In this document: positions 18,436-26,843 of the stretch, in pieces
Layout: each line of letters starts with the position of its first letter
Position numbering within the stretch: position 1 is the stretch's first letter
Assembly (NCBI RefSeq): GCF_000315795.1
Contig: NZ_ANHY01000007.1
Span: forward strand, 186,001 to 250,000
Direction of reading: 5' to 3'
DNA from: Caenispirillum salinarum AK4
GTDB taxonomy: Bacteria; Pseudomonadota; Alphaproteobacteria; Rhodospirillales; Rhodospirillaceae
Length of the DNA: 64,000 nucleotides
Position numbers and translations under genes: made by a program
The notes under the pieces: model-generated
Database searches by the model: none
Told to the model about the DNA's origin: nothing
What the model saw: the letters and a program-made list of their open reading frames with translations, nothing else

Positions 18436-20175
18436 ATGGCCTTGAATTCCGTCTCACTCGCGCTGACCGGCAGCGGCGGCGCCGGCGTCATGACGTCCGG
18501 CCAGGTGCTGGTCGACGCCGCCGCCAAGGCCGGCTGGTACGGCCTGATGGCGCGCTCTTTGGGTCCGCAGATTCGCGGTGGCGAGTCGGCCGCGCTGTTG
18601 CGACTTTCGCCCGAGCCCGTGCAGTCCATGGACGACTGCTACGACCTGATGCTCGCCGTCGACTGGGGCAACATCGAGCGCTTCGCGTCCGAGATCCCGC
18701 TGACGTCGAAGTCGATCATCGTCACCGACCCCGCCCAGGGCGAGGTGCCGGAGATCATGCGGCGCAACAACCCGATCATCGTGGAAATCCCGCTCAAGGA
18801 GATCGCCAAGTCGGTCGAGGGCGGGCGCATCAACATGGTGGCGCTGGGTCTGGTGGCGAAGGTGATCGGCCTGCCCGAGGACTACTGCATCGAGGTGCTG
18901 TCCAAAGCGCTGGCGAAGAAGGGCCCGGAGGCGCTGGAGAAGTCGATCGCCGGCATGCGGGCCGGGGCGGAATACGCCGACAAGCTGACCGGCGTGCCGA
19001 CTCTGGACGCCCCACGGACCGACCACGGCGAGCGCTGGTCCATCACCGGCAACGAGGCGACCGGCCTGGGCGCCCTGCGCGGCGGTGTGCGCTTCGTGGC
19101 CGCCTACCCCATCACGCCGGCGACGGAAGTGCTGGAGTACATGGCCCCCAACCTGCCCAAGCTGGGCGGCGCGCTGGTGCAGGCGGAGGACGAGCTGGCC
19201 TCCATCAACATGGCCATCGGCGGCAGCTTCGGCGGCGTGCCAAGCCTGACGGCCACCTCCGGCCCCGGCCTGGCGCTGATGACGGAAAGCATCGGCCTGT
19301 CGGTGGCATCGGAGACCCCGGTGGTCATCATCAACGTGCAGCGCGGCGGCCCGTCCACCGGCATCCCGACCAAGTCGGAGCAGGTGGACCTGAACATCGC
19401 CATCAACGGCCTGCACGGCGACGCCCCGCACCTGGTGACGGCGCCGACCTCCATCGCCGACAGCCTGTTCACGGCGCAGTGGACGGTCTACCTGTCCGAG
19501 GCCATGCAGGCGCCGGCCATCGTGCTGACCGACCAGGCCATGGGCCAGGCACGCGCCATTATCGACAAGCCGGCCGACCTGGCCTTCGTCGGCCAGCGCC
19601 GCAAGCCGGAACTGGTGTCGGGCGCCGTGGAGGACGGCTACCAGCGTTACGCCGTGACCAACGACGGCGTCTCTCCCATGGCGATCCCCGGCATGAAGGG
19701 CGGCGAGTACACCGCCGACGGCCTGGAGCACAGTCCGCGGGGCACGCCGTCCACCCAGGCGCAGCACCACCAGGAGCAGCTCGACAAGCGCGAGCGCAAG
19801 CTGAAAACCTTCGACTACGGCGACCACTGGGCCGACATCGAGGGCGACGGCGAGATCGCCATCATCACCTGGGGCTCGGTGACCGAGCAGGTGCGCGAGG
19901 CGATCGACCGTATCGCCGAGACCAAGGGCCTGACGGTGAAGCTGATCGCGCTGCGCCTGCTGTCCCCCGCCCTGCCCGAGAAGATGACGGAGGCGCTGAA
20001 AGGCGTGAAGAAGGCGCTGATCGTCGAGCAGTCGCACAGCAAGCAGTACACGCTGATGCTGAAGGCGCACTACGACCTGCCGCCGGTCTACGACACGCTG
20101 CACCGCCCCGGCCCGCTGGCCATCCGGCCCCATGAAATCGTGACGGCGCTCGATGCGCTGGTCGCCAAGTCCTGA
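18436..20175 (+). CDS. korA: 2-oxoacid:ferredoxin oxidoreductase, fused gamma/alpha subunit (KorA)
   Basis: A 579-residue subunit of a thiamine-pyrophosphate, iron-sulfur enzyme that interconverts 2-oxoacids and acyl-CoA using ferredoxin. Residues 1 to about 190 are the gamma domain (ALTGSGGAGVMTSGQVL, then RSLGPQIRGGES). The rest is the alpha domain (GNEATGLGALRGGVRFVAAYPITPATE, then a PSTGIPTKSEQ loop). This fused layout is typical of 2-oxoglutarate-type enzymes. The ATG at 18436 has GGGGA upstream; upstream codons in the same frame lack family features. KorAB can run the TCA step oxidatively, or reductively with strong reductant. Substrate is inferred from family layout only. Confidence 0.88.
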   Translation: MALNSVSLALTGSGGAGVMTSGQVLVDAAAKAGWYGLMARSLGPQIRGGESAALLRLSPEPVQSMDDCYDLMLAVDWGNIERFASEIPLTSKSIIVTDPAQGEVPEIMRRNNPIIVEIPLKEIAKSVEGGRINMVALGLVAKVIGLPEDYCIEVLSKALAKKGPEALEKSIAGMRAGAEYADKLTGVPTLDAPRTDHGERWSITGNEATGLGALRGGVRFVAAYPITPATEVLEYMAPNLPKLGGALVQAEDELASINMAIGGSFGGVPSLTATSGPGLALMTESIGLSVASETPVVIINVQRGGPSTGIPTKSEQVDLNIAINGLHGDAPHLVTAPTSIADSLFTAQWTVYLSEAMQAPAIVLTDQAMGQARAIIDKPADLAFVGQRRKPELVSGAVEDGYQRYAVTNDGVSPMAIPGMKGGEYTADGLEHSPRGTPSTQAQHHQEQLDKRERKLKTFDYGDHWADIEGDGEIAIITWGSVTEQVREAIDRIAETKGLTVKLIALRLLSPALPEKMTEALKGVKKALIVEQSHSKQYTLMLKAHYDLPPVYDTLHRPGPLAIRPHEIVTALDALVAKS

Positions 20176-20192
20176 GCCAGGAGGGACTTCGC

Positions 20193-21047
20193 ATGAACAT
20201 TCAGACCCCCGCCCCCCAGGCCCTGACCTTCGCCGACTACAAGTCGGACCTCAAGCCCGTGTGGTGCCCCGGCTGCGGCGATTTCTCGGTGCTGTCGGCC
20301 ATCACCAAGGCGCTGGCGACGCTCCAGTTGCCGCGCGAGGACGTGGCGCTGGTGTCGGGCATCGGCTGCTCGTCGCGCATTCCGGCCTATACGTCGGTCT
20401 ACGGTTTCCACAGCGTGCACGGCCGCGCCCTGCCCGTCGCCACGGGCCTGAAGTCCGCCCGCCCGGACCTGACGGTGCTGGTCGCCGGCGGTGACGGCGA
20501 CGGCTTCTCCATCGGCGGCAACCACTTCCTGCACGCCTGCCGCCGCAACGTGGACCTGACCTACATCGTCATGGACAACTCGGTCTACGGCATGACCAAG
20601 GGCCAGGCCTCGCCGACCACGGAAGGCGACTGGACGGGCTCCAAGCTCACCCCGGAAGGGCCGGGCGTGGCCGAGTTCCAGCCGCTGGAGATCGCCCTCT
20701 CGGCCGGCGCGAACTACATCGCGCGCGGCTTCTCGGGCAAGCCGAACGAGTTGACCAAGCTGATCTGCGACGCCGTGGAGCATCCCGGCTTCTCGCTGAT
20801 CCACGTGCTCAGCCCCTGCGTGACGTTCCGGCCGGAGCAGCGCGAGTACAAGACCATGGTGCACGACGGCTTCGGCGGCGCGGCCTTCGACGAGGGCACG
20901 CCGGACCGCCGCGAGGCCTTCCGCCGCCTCATGGACGACGACGGCTATTCCTGCGGCGTGCTGTTCAAGGGCAACACGCCGGCCTTCAAGCCGCAGACGG
21001 ACGCGCCGCGCACCATCGAGGAGATCCAGGGGGACTTCATCCTATGA
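20193..21047 (+). CDS. korB: 2-oxoacid:ferredoxin oxidoreductase beta subunit (KorB)
   Basis: A 284-residue partner of KorA carrying thiamine pyrophosphate and a [4Fe-4S] cluster. Visible motifs are VWCPGCGDFSVLSA near the start, GIGCSSR, the TPP/Mg site GGDGDGFSIGGNHF, and a late Cys in SPCVTF, which together give the four cluster cysteines. Length is typical for the single-cluster KorB type, so an external ferredoxin is needed. A strong AGGAGGG precedes the ATG, 17 bases after korA. The stop overlaps the next start (ATGA). Confidence 0.9.
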   Translation: MNIQTPAPQALTFADYKSDLKPVWCPGCGDFSVLSAITKALATLQLPREDVALVSGIGCSSRIPAYTSVYGFHSVHGRALPVATGLKSARPDLTVLVAGGDGDGFSIGGNHFLHACRRNVDLTYIVMDNSVYGMTKGQASPTTEGDWTGSKLTPEGPGVAEFQPLEIALSAGANYIARGFSGKPNELTKLICDAVEHPGFSLIHVLSPCVTFRPEQREYKTMVHDGFGGAAFDEGTPDRREAFRRLMDDDGYSCGVLFKGNTPAFKPQTDAPRTIEEIQGDFIL

Positions 21048-21571
21048 GCACCGCCTTCAAGGACATGACCGGCGCGCCCGAGTTTCTGGCCCACGCCCTG
21101 CAACTGGAGCAGGAAGCCGCCGTGCGCTTCGACGAACTGGCCGACATGCTGGAGGTCCACAACAACCACAAGGGCGTGGTGGAGCTGTTCCGCAAGATGG
21201 CCCACTTCTCCCGGCTCCACCTGGCCGAGGCGAAGGAGCGTGCGGTGGGCGTCGACGTTCCCGCCCTCAAGCCGTGGGAGTTCAAGTGGCCGGGCGACGA
21301 GGCCCCGGAGTCGGGCGAGATCACCGACGCCCACTACCTCATGACCCCGCACCACGCCCTGAAGCTGGCGCTTGCCAGCGAGACCCAGGGGTTCGACTTC
21401 TATCAGGGGCTGGCCGACAACTCGGCGCACCAGGACGTCCGCGCCATGGCGCGGGAGTTCGCGGACGAGGAGGCTGAGCACGTTGCCACGCTCAAGGAAT
21501 GGCTGGACCGCTATCCCGAGCCGGACAGCACCTGGGACGAGGACATGGACCCGCCGGTCTCGGTGGACTGA
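21044..21571 (+). CDS. Rubrerythrin/ferritin-like di-iron protein
   Basis: A 175-residue four-helix protein with two ferritin-like halves: QLEQEAAVRFDELAD and HFSRLHLAEAKE, then ASETQGFDFYQGLAD and FADEEAEHVATLKEW. The Glu and ExxH residues could bind a di-iron centre as in rubrerythrins, which reduce hydrogen peroxide. There is no rubredoxin domain. The gene is translationally coupled to korB by an ATGA overlap, suggesting it protects the oxygen-sensitive KorAB or shares its ferredoxin electrons. This link is an inference. A terminator follows. Confidence 0.8.
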   Translation: MSTAFKDMTGAPEFLAHALQLEQEAAVRFDELADMLEVHNNHKGVVELFRKMAHFSRLHLAEAKERAVGVDVPALKPWEFKWPGDEAPESGEITDAHYLMTPHHALKLALASETQGFDFYQGLADNSAHQDVRAMAREFADEEAEHVATLKEWLDRYPEPDSTWDEDMDPPVSVD

Positions 21572-21603
21572 CCGGCATCCGGCCTTGACCGGGCCATGAC
21601 GGC

Positions 21604-21633
21604 AACGGGGCGGCTCTGGCGGGCCGCCCCGTT
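21604..21633 (+). terminator. Terminator of the korAB operon
   Basis: AACGGGGCGGC (21604-21614) pairs perfectly with GCCGCCCCGTT (21623-21633) across an eight-base loop. It lies 32 bases after the rubrerythrin-like gene. Only one T continues after the stem. Confidence 0.7.
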
Positions 21634-21660
21634 TCCATTGACTCGTCCTGTCGCCGCGCG

Positions 21661-21876
21661 TCACCACCAGAACCGGCGGCGGCGGTAATGGCGTGCCAGT
21701 GCGCGTGGCGTCAGGCCGATGTCGCGAAGCAGACGCTCGTCCAGCGCCAGCAGCGCCTTGAGGTCCTGCCGCTCCTTCAGCCACGCCCTCAGGCGGGTGA
21801 AGAGACGGGGCGCTATGGCCGCCACGCTCGCCGGTCGTGACACGACGGGGCTTGTGGGGCATCGGCTATGGGACAT
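21661..21876 (-). CDS. DUF1127 small basic protein
   Basis: A 71-residue, strongly basic protein. The C-terminal half (ALLALDERLLRDIGLTPRALARHYRRRRFWW) is the DUF1127 signature (LLALDDRLLRDIGLTR). Small members of this family act in phosphate/carbon metabolism regulation and RNA turnover in other alphaproteobacteria. The ATG at 21876 has GAGGAGG seven bases upstream, so the much longer open frame is rejected. It is convergent with the korAB operon. Confidence 0.85.
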   Translation of the reverse strand: MSHSRCPTSPVVSRPASVAAIAPRLFTRLRAWLKERQDLKALLALDERLLRDIGLTPRALARHYRRRRFWW

Positions 21877-22163
21877 GGTATGACCTCCTCTGTCGATGAC
21901 CGATGTATGCTTGAGGGTGGGCCACCCAGCCCCCTGCCGACAAACGAGGTCTTCCTGCGGAGCCCTTAGAAATTCTAATGAATGAAGTCGGCCGCAATTC
22001 CCGCTCATGATCCATGGGTATAGGTGGGAACATACCTCCGGCCCGATGCGATAACCGCCCGCGCCATTGACGACGCCGCTAGAAGAGGGCGTAGACTTTA
22101 TCGCGGGAGAATGGTGCGGAACGCGACCCCGAGCGGTCGCCGAGCGCAAGGAAGAGGCGCGGC

Positions 22164-22532
22164 ATGATGACGCAGTTCTTCTGTCCGCACTGCGGCCGGC
22201 GCGTGGAGGCTCGCGCTCCCGCCTGCCCCCGTTGCTTGGCGCCGATCCACTACGGCATGCCGCGCCGCTGCATGGTGATCCTGGTGACCGTCGGCCTTCT
22301 CGTCTTCGCCTATGCGGCAGGCCTGCCGGCCCTGGCGTGCGAAGCTCTCGCCCCCTCTGCCGATTGCGACTGGGAGGCCGTGCTGCGGCTGCCCGCCCTG
22401 TGCCTGATCGCTTTTGGCGTCCGCACCCTTGTCGTGGCCGCACGCCAGCGCCGAGCCGTCTTCGGGGCACCGCGCCTGACCTTCGCCGCCCCCGCCGACA
22501 GCGCCGAGTCCGCCAGCACCGCCGCCGCGTGA
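22164..22532 (+). CDS. Zinc-ribbon membrane protein, uncharacterised
   Basis: A 122-residue protein with an N-terminal zinc ribbon, CPHCGRRVEARAPACPRC, and two predicted transmembrane helices (about residues 37-57 and 74-92), then an Ala-rich tail. AGGAAGAGG upstream supports the start, with ATG at 22164 or 22167. I do not recognise a function. The region about 100 bases upstream holds GGAAC-N17-CGAT, close to the EcfG general-stress promoter consensus GGAAC-N16/17-CGTT. Confidence 0.65.
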   Translation: MMTQFFCPHCGRRVEARAPACPRCLAPIHYGMPRRCMVILVTVGLLVFAYAAGLPALACEALAPSADCDWEAVLRLPALCLIAFGVRTLVVAARQRRAVFGAPRLTFAAPADSAESASTAAA

Positions 22533-22598
22533 TCCCCCCACCTGCGCCAACCGTTGAGGCGTCAAGAGCGACCCCTGACACGACGGGAGCAAGGCACA

Positions 22599-22904
22599 AT
22601 GGCGCACGACACCGACGCGCACGTCACCACCGATCACGACACTATCCGCAAATGGGCCGAAAGCCGCGACGGCAAACCCGCCGCCGTCAGCGAGACCCAC
22701 TCCAAGAGCGATCCGGGCATCCTGCGCATCCTGTTCTCAGACGAGGCCGAGCATGACGGCCTGGAGTCCATTTCCTGGGACGCGTTTTTCGAGAAGTTCG
22801 AGGAAAAGAACCTGGCGTTCCTCTACCAGGACGAAACCAAGTCCGAGCACGGCACCAGCCGCTTCCACAAGTTCGTCGACCGCGATCAGCACAAGGACGG
22901 CTGA
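22599..22904 (+). CDS. Small conserved protein often mislabelled '1,4-alpha-glucan branching enzyme'
   Basis: A 101-residue acidic soluble protein: TTDHDTIRKWAESRDGKPAAV, then DPGILRILFSDEAEHDGLESISWDAFFEKFEEKNLAFLYQDET (described by position about 30-80). This family of roughly 100 residues is common in proteobacteria, often near stress genes, and its glucan-branching label has no structural basis. The ATG at 22599 is chosen over an upstream in-frame codon because the family begins there and GGGAGCAAGG lies before it. An excellent terminator follows. Confidence 0.75.
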   Translation: MAHDTDAHVTTDHDTIRKWAESRDGKPAAVSETHSKSDPGILRILFSDEAEHDGLESISWDAFFEKFEEKNLAFLYQDETKSEHGTSRFHKFVDRDQHKDG

Positions 22905-22946
22905 CCTCCAGGCCACGCCGCACCCGGAGGCCCACCGCCCCATCAG

Positions 22947-22985
22947 CCGCCGCACCGGCCAGTTCCGGGCGGCGGTTTTTCTTTT
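22947..22985 (+). terminator. Rho-independent terminator
   Basis: CCGCCGC (22947-22953) pairs with GCGGCGG (22969-22975), extended inside by CCGG/CCGG with one bulged A, and is followed by TTTTTCTTTT. It ends the preceding small gene. Confidence 0.88.
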
Positions 22986-23038
22986 AAGCGCTGGGGTCTG
23001 CCTTCCCAAAAGTTTCACCAGATGAATTCATGGAGGAT

Positions 23039-23073
23039 CGCGTCTTTTTTGGAATGAACGTAATAAAGACGCG
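23039..23073. repeat. 9-bp inverted repeat upstream of membrane-protein operon
   Basis: CGCGTCTTT (23039-23047) and AAAGACGCG (23065-23073) flank 17 bases. It lies in an AT-rich stretch about 85 bases before the next gene and after a terminator, so it may be an operator or 5' leader hairpin. Confidence 0.5.
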
Positions 23074-23156
23074 CTACGCCGAAATGATTTCCGGCAACCT
23101 ACTCCCGTACTTGTCTCGTTATGCGGCCACAATTCCCGCAGCGGACGGAGCTTCCC

Positions 23157-23792
23157 ATGGAAGAAAGAAGAGACCAGAGCGTTTCGGCAGCCAGGGACGA
23201 GGCCAAGCAGCGTGCGTCCTCGGCGGCGGACGATGCGCGTCGGGTCGCCACCGAGCAGGGCGACGCCTGGCGCCACAGTCTTTTGTCGACCGTCGACCAT
23301 GTAGCCGAGGCCATGGACGCCGCCGCCTCCAGCCTGCGCGACGACGAACCTCGTCTGGCGGGCGCGGTGGAGGACCTGTCACGGCACGTCAAGCGCTTCG
23401 CCGGTGACGGCCACAACAAGAGCTTCGATGAGTTGCGCGGCGACCTTGAGCAGGTGGCGCGCCGCAATCCGACCCTGTTCATGGCCGGCGCCATGGCGCT
23501 GGGGCTGGGCCTGTCGCGCGTCCTGAAGAGCACGCCGCCGGAACACCGCGAAAGCAGCGCCTCCGGCCATCGCGGCCATACCGCGGGGGCGGGCGCCACA
23601 CCGCCGCCGGCGACCTCGCGCGATACGACAACACCGCCGCGGCCGGGTGCCTCCACCACGCCCGCAGGCCAGCCGGACAGACCGTCGGCCGCCTCGGGCA
23701 CCTCTGCCCCGCCCAGCCCGTCGCCCTCGCCCGCCCAAAGCCCGGCTGCCGTGCCGGGCAGCGCCGCGCCCAACACCGGGAGGAGCATCTGA
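23157..23792 (+). CDS. YqjD/ElaB-like membrane-associated protein with Pro/Ala-rich tail
   Basis: A 211-residue protein. The first 80 or so residues are a charged amphipathic helix region (ARDEAKQRASSAADDARRVA), followed by RNPTLFMAGAMALGLGLSRVLKS near residues 100-125, which resembles the short C-terminal membrane segment of YqjD/ElaB-type proteins. The last 75 residues are a Pro/Ser/Thr/Ala-rich disordered tail. The ATG at 23157 has GGAG seven bases upstream. Its stop overlaps the next start (TGATG). First gene of a three-gene operon. Function is unknown; related proteins are stress-induced and bind membranes and ribosomes. Confidence 0.65.
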   Translation: MEERRDQSVSAARDEAKQRASSAADDARRVATEQGDAWRHSLLSTVDHVAEAMDAAASSLRDDEPRLAGAVEDLSRHVKRFAGDGHNKSFDELRGDLEQVARRNPTLFMAGAMALGLGLSRVLKSTPPEHRESSASGHRGHTAGAGATPPPATSRDTTTPPRPGASTTPAGQPDRPSAASGTSAPPSPSPSPAQSPAAVPGSAAPNTGRSI

Positions 23793-24190
23793 TGCCGGAC
23801 AGCACCCCCACCACCGACCGTTCGATCCCGGAGCTGCTTCGGGACCTGACCAACCAGTACAGCCAGCTCATGCGTGACGAGTTCGCGCTGATGAAGGCGG
23901 AGATGAGCCAGAAGGTCAGCCAGGTCAGTAACGGCGCCGTCATGCTGGGCGTCGGGGCGGTCCTGGGCCTCGCGGCCCTGATCTTCCTGCTGCTGGCCGC
24001 GACGCTGGCCCTGGCCAATGCGGTCGCGCCGTGGCTTTCGGCCCTGATCGTCGGCGGCGCGACGCTGCTGGTGGCCCTGATCGTCATCAACAAGGGCAAG
24101 TCGAACCTCAAGACCGCCAATCTTCAGCCCAAGCGCAGCATGGCCTCCGTCCGCGAGGATGCCCGGTTCACCAAGGAGCACGCCAAATGA
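23792..24190 (+). CDS. Holin-superfamily-like (YqjE/DUF1469) membrane protein
   Basis: A 132-residue protein with a cytoplasmic helix (RSIPELLRDLTNQYSQLMRDEFALMKAEM) and two transmembrane helices (about residues 48-72 and 76-97). This matches the 'phage holin family'/DUF1469 proteins, chromosomal partners of YqjD-type genes, not true phage holins. It is coupled to both neighbours: start in the previous stop (TGATG) and stop inside the next start (ATGA). Confidence 0.75.
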   Translation: MPDSTPTTDRSIPELLRDLTNQYSQLMRDEFALMKAEMSQKVSQVSNGAVMLGVGAVLGLAALIFLLLAATLALANAVAPWLSALIVGGATLLVALIVINKGKSNLKTANLQPKRSMASVREDARFTKEHAK

Positions 24191-25026
24191 CACAGGATCG
24201 TCCGGAAGACGTCGAGCGCCGCATCGCGGAAGACCGCCAACGCATCGACGGCACCATCGACGCCCTGCAGGACCGTCTGTCTCCGGGCCAGTTGCTGGAC
24301 CAGGCCATGTCCTACATGAAGCAGGGCGGCGGCGAGACGGCCGGCAACTGGGGCCGCGCCGTGAAGGAAAATCCCTTCCCGTTGCTGCTCACCGGCGTGG
24401 GGCTGGCGTGGCTGATGAAGACCACCACCAATCCCGACGGCCACGCCGCCTACGGTAACAGCTACGACCCGGAAAAGGCCGAGGCGGCGCATACCGCCTC
24501 AATGCGCCTCCAGCAGAACGCCGGCGAGACCAAGGAGAAGTTCGACGAGCGCAAGGTCGAGGCCAAGGCCAAGGCCCTGGACATGCAGCGGCGCGCCGAG
24601 GAAAGCGCCCACGACTTCAAGGCCCGCGTCGAGCAGCGGCTGTCGTCCCTGCGTCACGGCGCCGGCGCGCGCGGGGCCGACGCAAAGGGCCGGGGCCGCG
24701 ATGCCGCCGCGCAAGGGGCGGAACAGGCGTCGATCTACGCCGCGCGCGCCCAGTCCTATTTCCAGGAACAGCCGCTGGTGGCCGCCGCCGCGGCCGTCGG
24801 TGTGGGGGCGCTGCTGGGCGGACTGCTGCCGCACACGCGCACCGAGGATGAAGCCTTCGGCCGCACCGGCGAGGCCGCCCGGCATCGCGCGACGGAAACG
24901 GCCCGCGACGCCGGTACGCGCGCGGAGCGGGTGGCCGGCGAGACGGCCCAGGCCGCGGCCAGGACCGCCGACAACTCCGCCCGCCGCGAGGCTGGCGACA
25001 ACAACGCAGCGGCCGGCCGTTCCTGA
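24187..25026 (+). CDS. DUF3618-type membrane protein
   Basis: A 279-residue protein. The N-terminal DUF3618 core reads VERRIAEDRQRIDGTIDALQDRLSPGQLLDQAMSYMK, followed by a membrane segment NPFPLLLTGVGLAWLMK. A long charged helical middle leads to a second hydrophobic segment (QPLVAAAAAVGVGALLGGLLP near residue 205-225) and a low-complexity Arg/Ala/Thr tail. Third gene of the operon; related operons are common in alphaproteobacteria and are linked to envelope or osmotic stress, but the mechanism is unknown. Confidence 0.75.
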   Translation: MTQDRPEDVERRIAEDRQRIDGTIDALQDRLSPGQLLDQAMSYMKQGGGETAGNWGRAVKENPFPLLLTGVGLAWLMKTTTNPDGHAAYGNSYDPEKAEAAHTASMRLQQNAGETKEKFDERKVEAKAKALDMQRRAEESAHDFKARVEQRLSSLRHGAGARGADAKGRGRDAAAQGAEQASIYAARAQSYFQEQPLVAAAAAVGVGALLGGLLPHTRTEDEAFGRTGEAARHRATETARDAGTRAERVAGETAQAAARTADNSARREAGDNNAAAGRS

Positions 25027-25049
25027 TCCCGCGGCCGGACCGACGCGAA

Positions 25050-25084
25050 ACGGGCGCGGCGTCGAGGACGCCGCGCCCGTATTT
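25050..25084 (+). terminator. Strong terminator, probably bidirectional
   Basis: A perfect 14-bp stem, arms 25050-25063 and 25067-25080, with a three-base loop (GAG), followed by ATTTT. It separates the convergent membrane-protein operon and the nucleotidyltransferase-like gene. Confidence 0.88.
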
Positions 25085-25112
25085 TCGTCCATCCTCAGCG
25101 GTCGCCGCGCCG

Positions 25113-25685
25113 TCAGGCGGCTTCCTTGGCGCCCAACAGATCGCAGAGCGTGCTGTCGGGCTCATGCTCCAGGGCCAGCAGGGCGGCCGAGGCATCGCCA
25201 TCCAGCCCCAGCGCGCCGGCGAAGGCCTGTTCCGTGCGCTGGCCGTCTTCCTTGCGCGCCAGCACTTCTTCGCGCAGGTCACCACCGCCCAGCCGCAGCA
25301 GCCGGTTCAACACGGCGTAGTGGCGATACGGAATCTGCTCCACGGTCGGACGGCCCTGGGCATAGATCTCCACCGGATAGGCCGCCGTCTCGATGCGGAC
25401 CACAAGGGCCTCGGGCCCGTGATCGTCGGCCGGACGCCGGTACATAAGGAAGTCGTCGCTCGCGCCGTGCGTCTCGTGCATCTGCGTGGCGAAGGCGTCC
25501 AGGTCGGACACCTCCACCAGCACGTCGATGTCGCTGTCGGCCGTTCGCAGGCCCAACGGCATGGAGCCCACGATGCGCGGGCGGTAGGGCCGCAGGGCGT
25601 CGCGCAGCCCCAGGGCGTCGAGCACACGGTGGCAGGATGCCAGTTCACCCAGCTGACCGGGCGCGGTCTTCCGAGCCTTGGTCAT
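25113..25685 (-). CDS. DUF4269 nucleotidyltransferase-fold protein
   Basis: A 190-residue protein with GSMPLGLRTADSDIDVLVEV near residues 40-60, the G-S...DxD pattern of the nucleotidyltransferase fold. The YPVEIYAQ segment and QIPYRHYAVLNRLL fit DUF4269. The biochemical activity of the family is not established. The gene stands alone between convergent operons. The start at 25685 gives MTKARKTAPGQLGELASCHRVLDALGL, similar to the family N-terminus. Confidence 0.75.
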   Translation of the reverse strand: MTKARKTAPGQLGELASCHRVLDALGLRDALRPYRPRIVGSMPLGLRTADSDIDVLVEVSDLDAFATQMHETHGASDDFLMYRRPADDHGPEALVVRIETAAYPVEIYAQGRPTVEQIPYRHYAVLNRLLRLGGGDLREEVLARKEDGQRTEQAFAGALGLDGDASAALLALEHEPDSTLCDLLGAKEAA

Positions 25686-25804
25686 GGTATCCCCATTTGG
25701 TCGTTGGCAGTCGCGTAATGCGGCGCCCCGTCTCGGGCGTTTACCACCTAACCTAGGACGCCGCGCACCGGATCGGCACCCCCCGTCCGGATAATCTGGG
25801 CAGG

Positions 25805-26821
25805 TTACTTATGCTCGGCCGACATTCCAAGCCTTTCGAGCAGGGCCATGTCCTTATTCTCTTCGGGGTTCTCGGTGGTCAGCAGCTTTTCGCCGTAGAA
25901 GATGGAGTTGGCCCCGGCAAAGAACGCCATGGCCTGCGCCTCGTCGGAAATGGAGGTACGGCCGGCCGACAGGCGCACGCGGGCCTTCGGCATGGTGATG
26001 CGGGCCACCGCGATGGTGCGGATCCACTCCAGCGTGTCCAGCTGCGGCAGGTTGCCCATGGGCGTACCGGGCACCGGCACCAGCATGTTGATGGGCACGC
26101 TCTCGGGGTAGGGCTCCAGGTTGGCCAGCGCCTCCAGCAGGCCGGCACGGTCCTCGCGGCTTTCACCCATGCCGATGATGCCGCCCGAGCACACGTTCAT
26201 GCCGGTCGCCCGCACGTTGGCGAGCGTCTGCAGGCGATCCTCGTAGGACCGGGTCGTCACCACCTCCTTGTAGTACTCGGGGGAGGTGTCGAGGTTGTGG
26301 TTGTAGTAGTCCAGGCCGGCGTCCCGAAGCTTCTGCGCCTGGCCTGGCGTCAGCATGCCCAGCGTCATGCACGTTTCCAGGCCCATGCCCTTGACGTCGG
26401 AGACGATATCGCAAAGCGCGTCCAGGTCGCGGTCCTTCAACTCGCGCCAGGCTGCGCCCATGCAGAAGCGGCCGGCGCCCGCATCCTTGGCTTCGCCGGC
26501 CTTCTTCATGACCTCGTCCCGGTCCATCAGCTTGGACGCCTTCAGGCCGGTGTCGTAGGCCGAGGACTGCGAGCAGTACTTGCAGTTTTCCGCGCAGCCG
26601 CCGGTCTTGATGTTGAGCAGCGTCGAAAGCTGGACCTTGTTGGGGTCGAAGTTCTCCCGGTGCACGTCGTGAGCGCGCGCCAGCAGGTCCATGAACGGCA
26701 GCTCGAACAGGGCGAGGATCTCGCCACGGCTCCAGCGGGCCACGGTCTGAGCCGTCTTGGCCGCCTCGGCGAACGGGGTTTCGTCCAGCAGGTCGGCGGC
26801 GGTCGGGGCGGCGTCGGTCAT
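25805..26821 (-). CDS. bioB: Biotin synthase BioB
   Basis: A radical-SAM enzyme that inserts sulfur into dethiobiotin, the last step of biotin synthesis. The SAM-cluster motif is [10 protein letters not shown]. Other family features are the [13 protein letters not shown] strand with cluster-binding Cys nearby, GGIIGMGE, and [10 protein letters not shown], where the Arg binds the [2Fe-2S] cluster. The ATG at 26821 (338 residues) starts 22 bases after the bioA stop; an in-frame ATG at 26869 would add 16 residues but overlap bioA. It is the last gene of the bio operon. Confidence 0.96.
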   Translation of the reverse strand: MTDAAPTAADLLDETPFAEAAKTAQTVARWSRGEILALFELPFMDLLARAHDVHRENFDPNKVQLSTLLNIKTGGCAENCKYCSQSSAYDTGLKASKLMDRDEVMKKAGEAKDAGAGRFCMGAAWRELKDRDLDALCDIVSDVKGMGLETCMTLGMLTPGQAQKLRDAGLDYYNHNLDTSPEYYKEVVTTRSYEDRLQTLANVRATGMNVCSGGIIGMGESREDRAGLLEALANLEPYPESVPINMLVPVPGTPMGNLPQLDTLEWIRTIAVARITMPKARVRLSAGRTSISDEAQAMAFFAGANSIFYGEKLLTTENPEENKDMALLERLGMSAEHK

Positions 26822-26843
26822 GACAGGCAGTGCTCCGGCAAGG

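Noticed and set aside
23030-23407. Possible small gene starting MEDRVFFGMNVIKTRY.
   Set aside because: AT-rich start looks coding for a few dozen residues but it runs out of frame through the well-supported YqjD-like gene and becomes Arg/Gly-rich.
23792-24190. Phage holin, suggesting a prophage remnant.
   Set aside because: It belongs to a chromosomal three-gene membrane-protein operon with no phage genes around.
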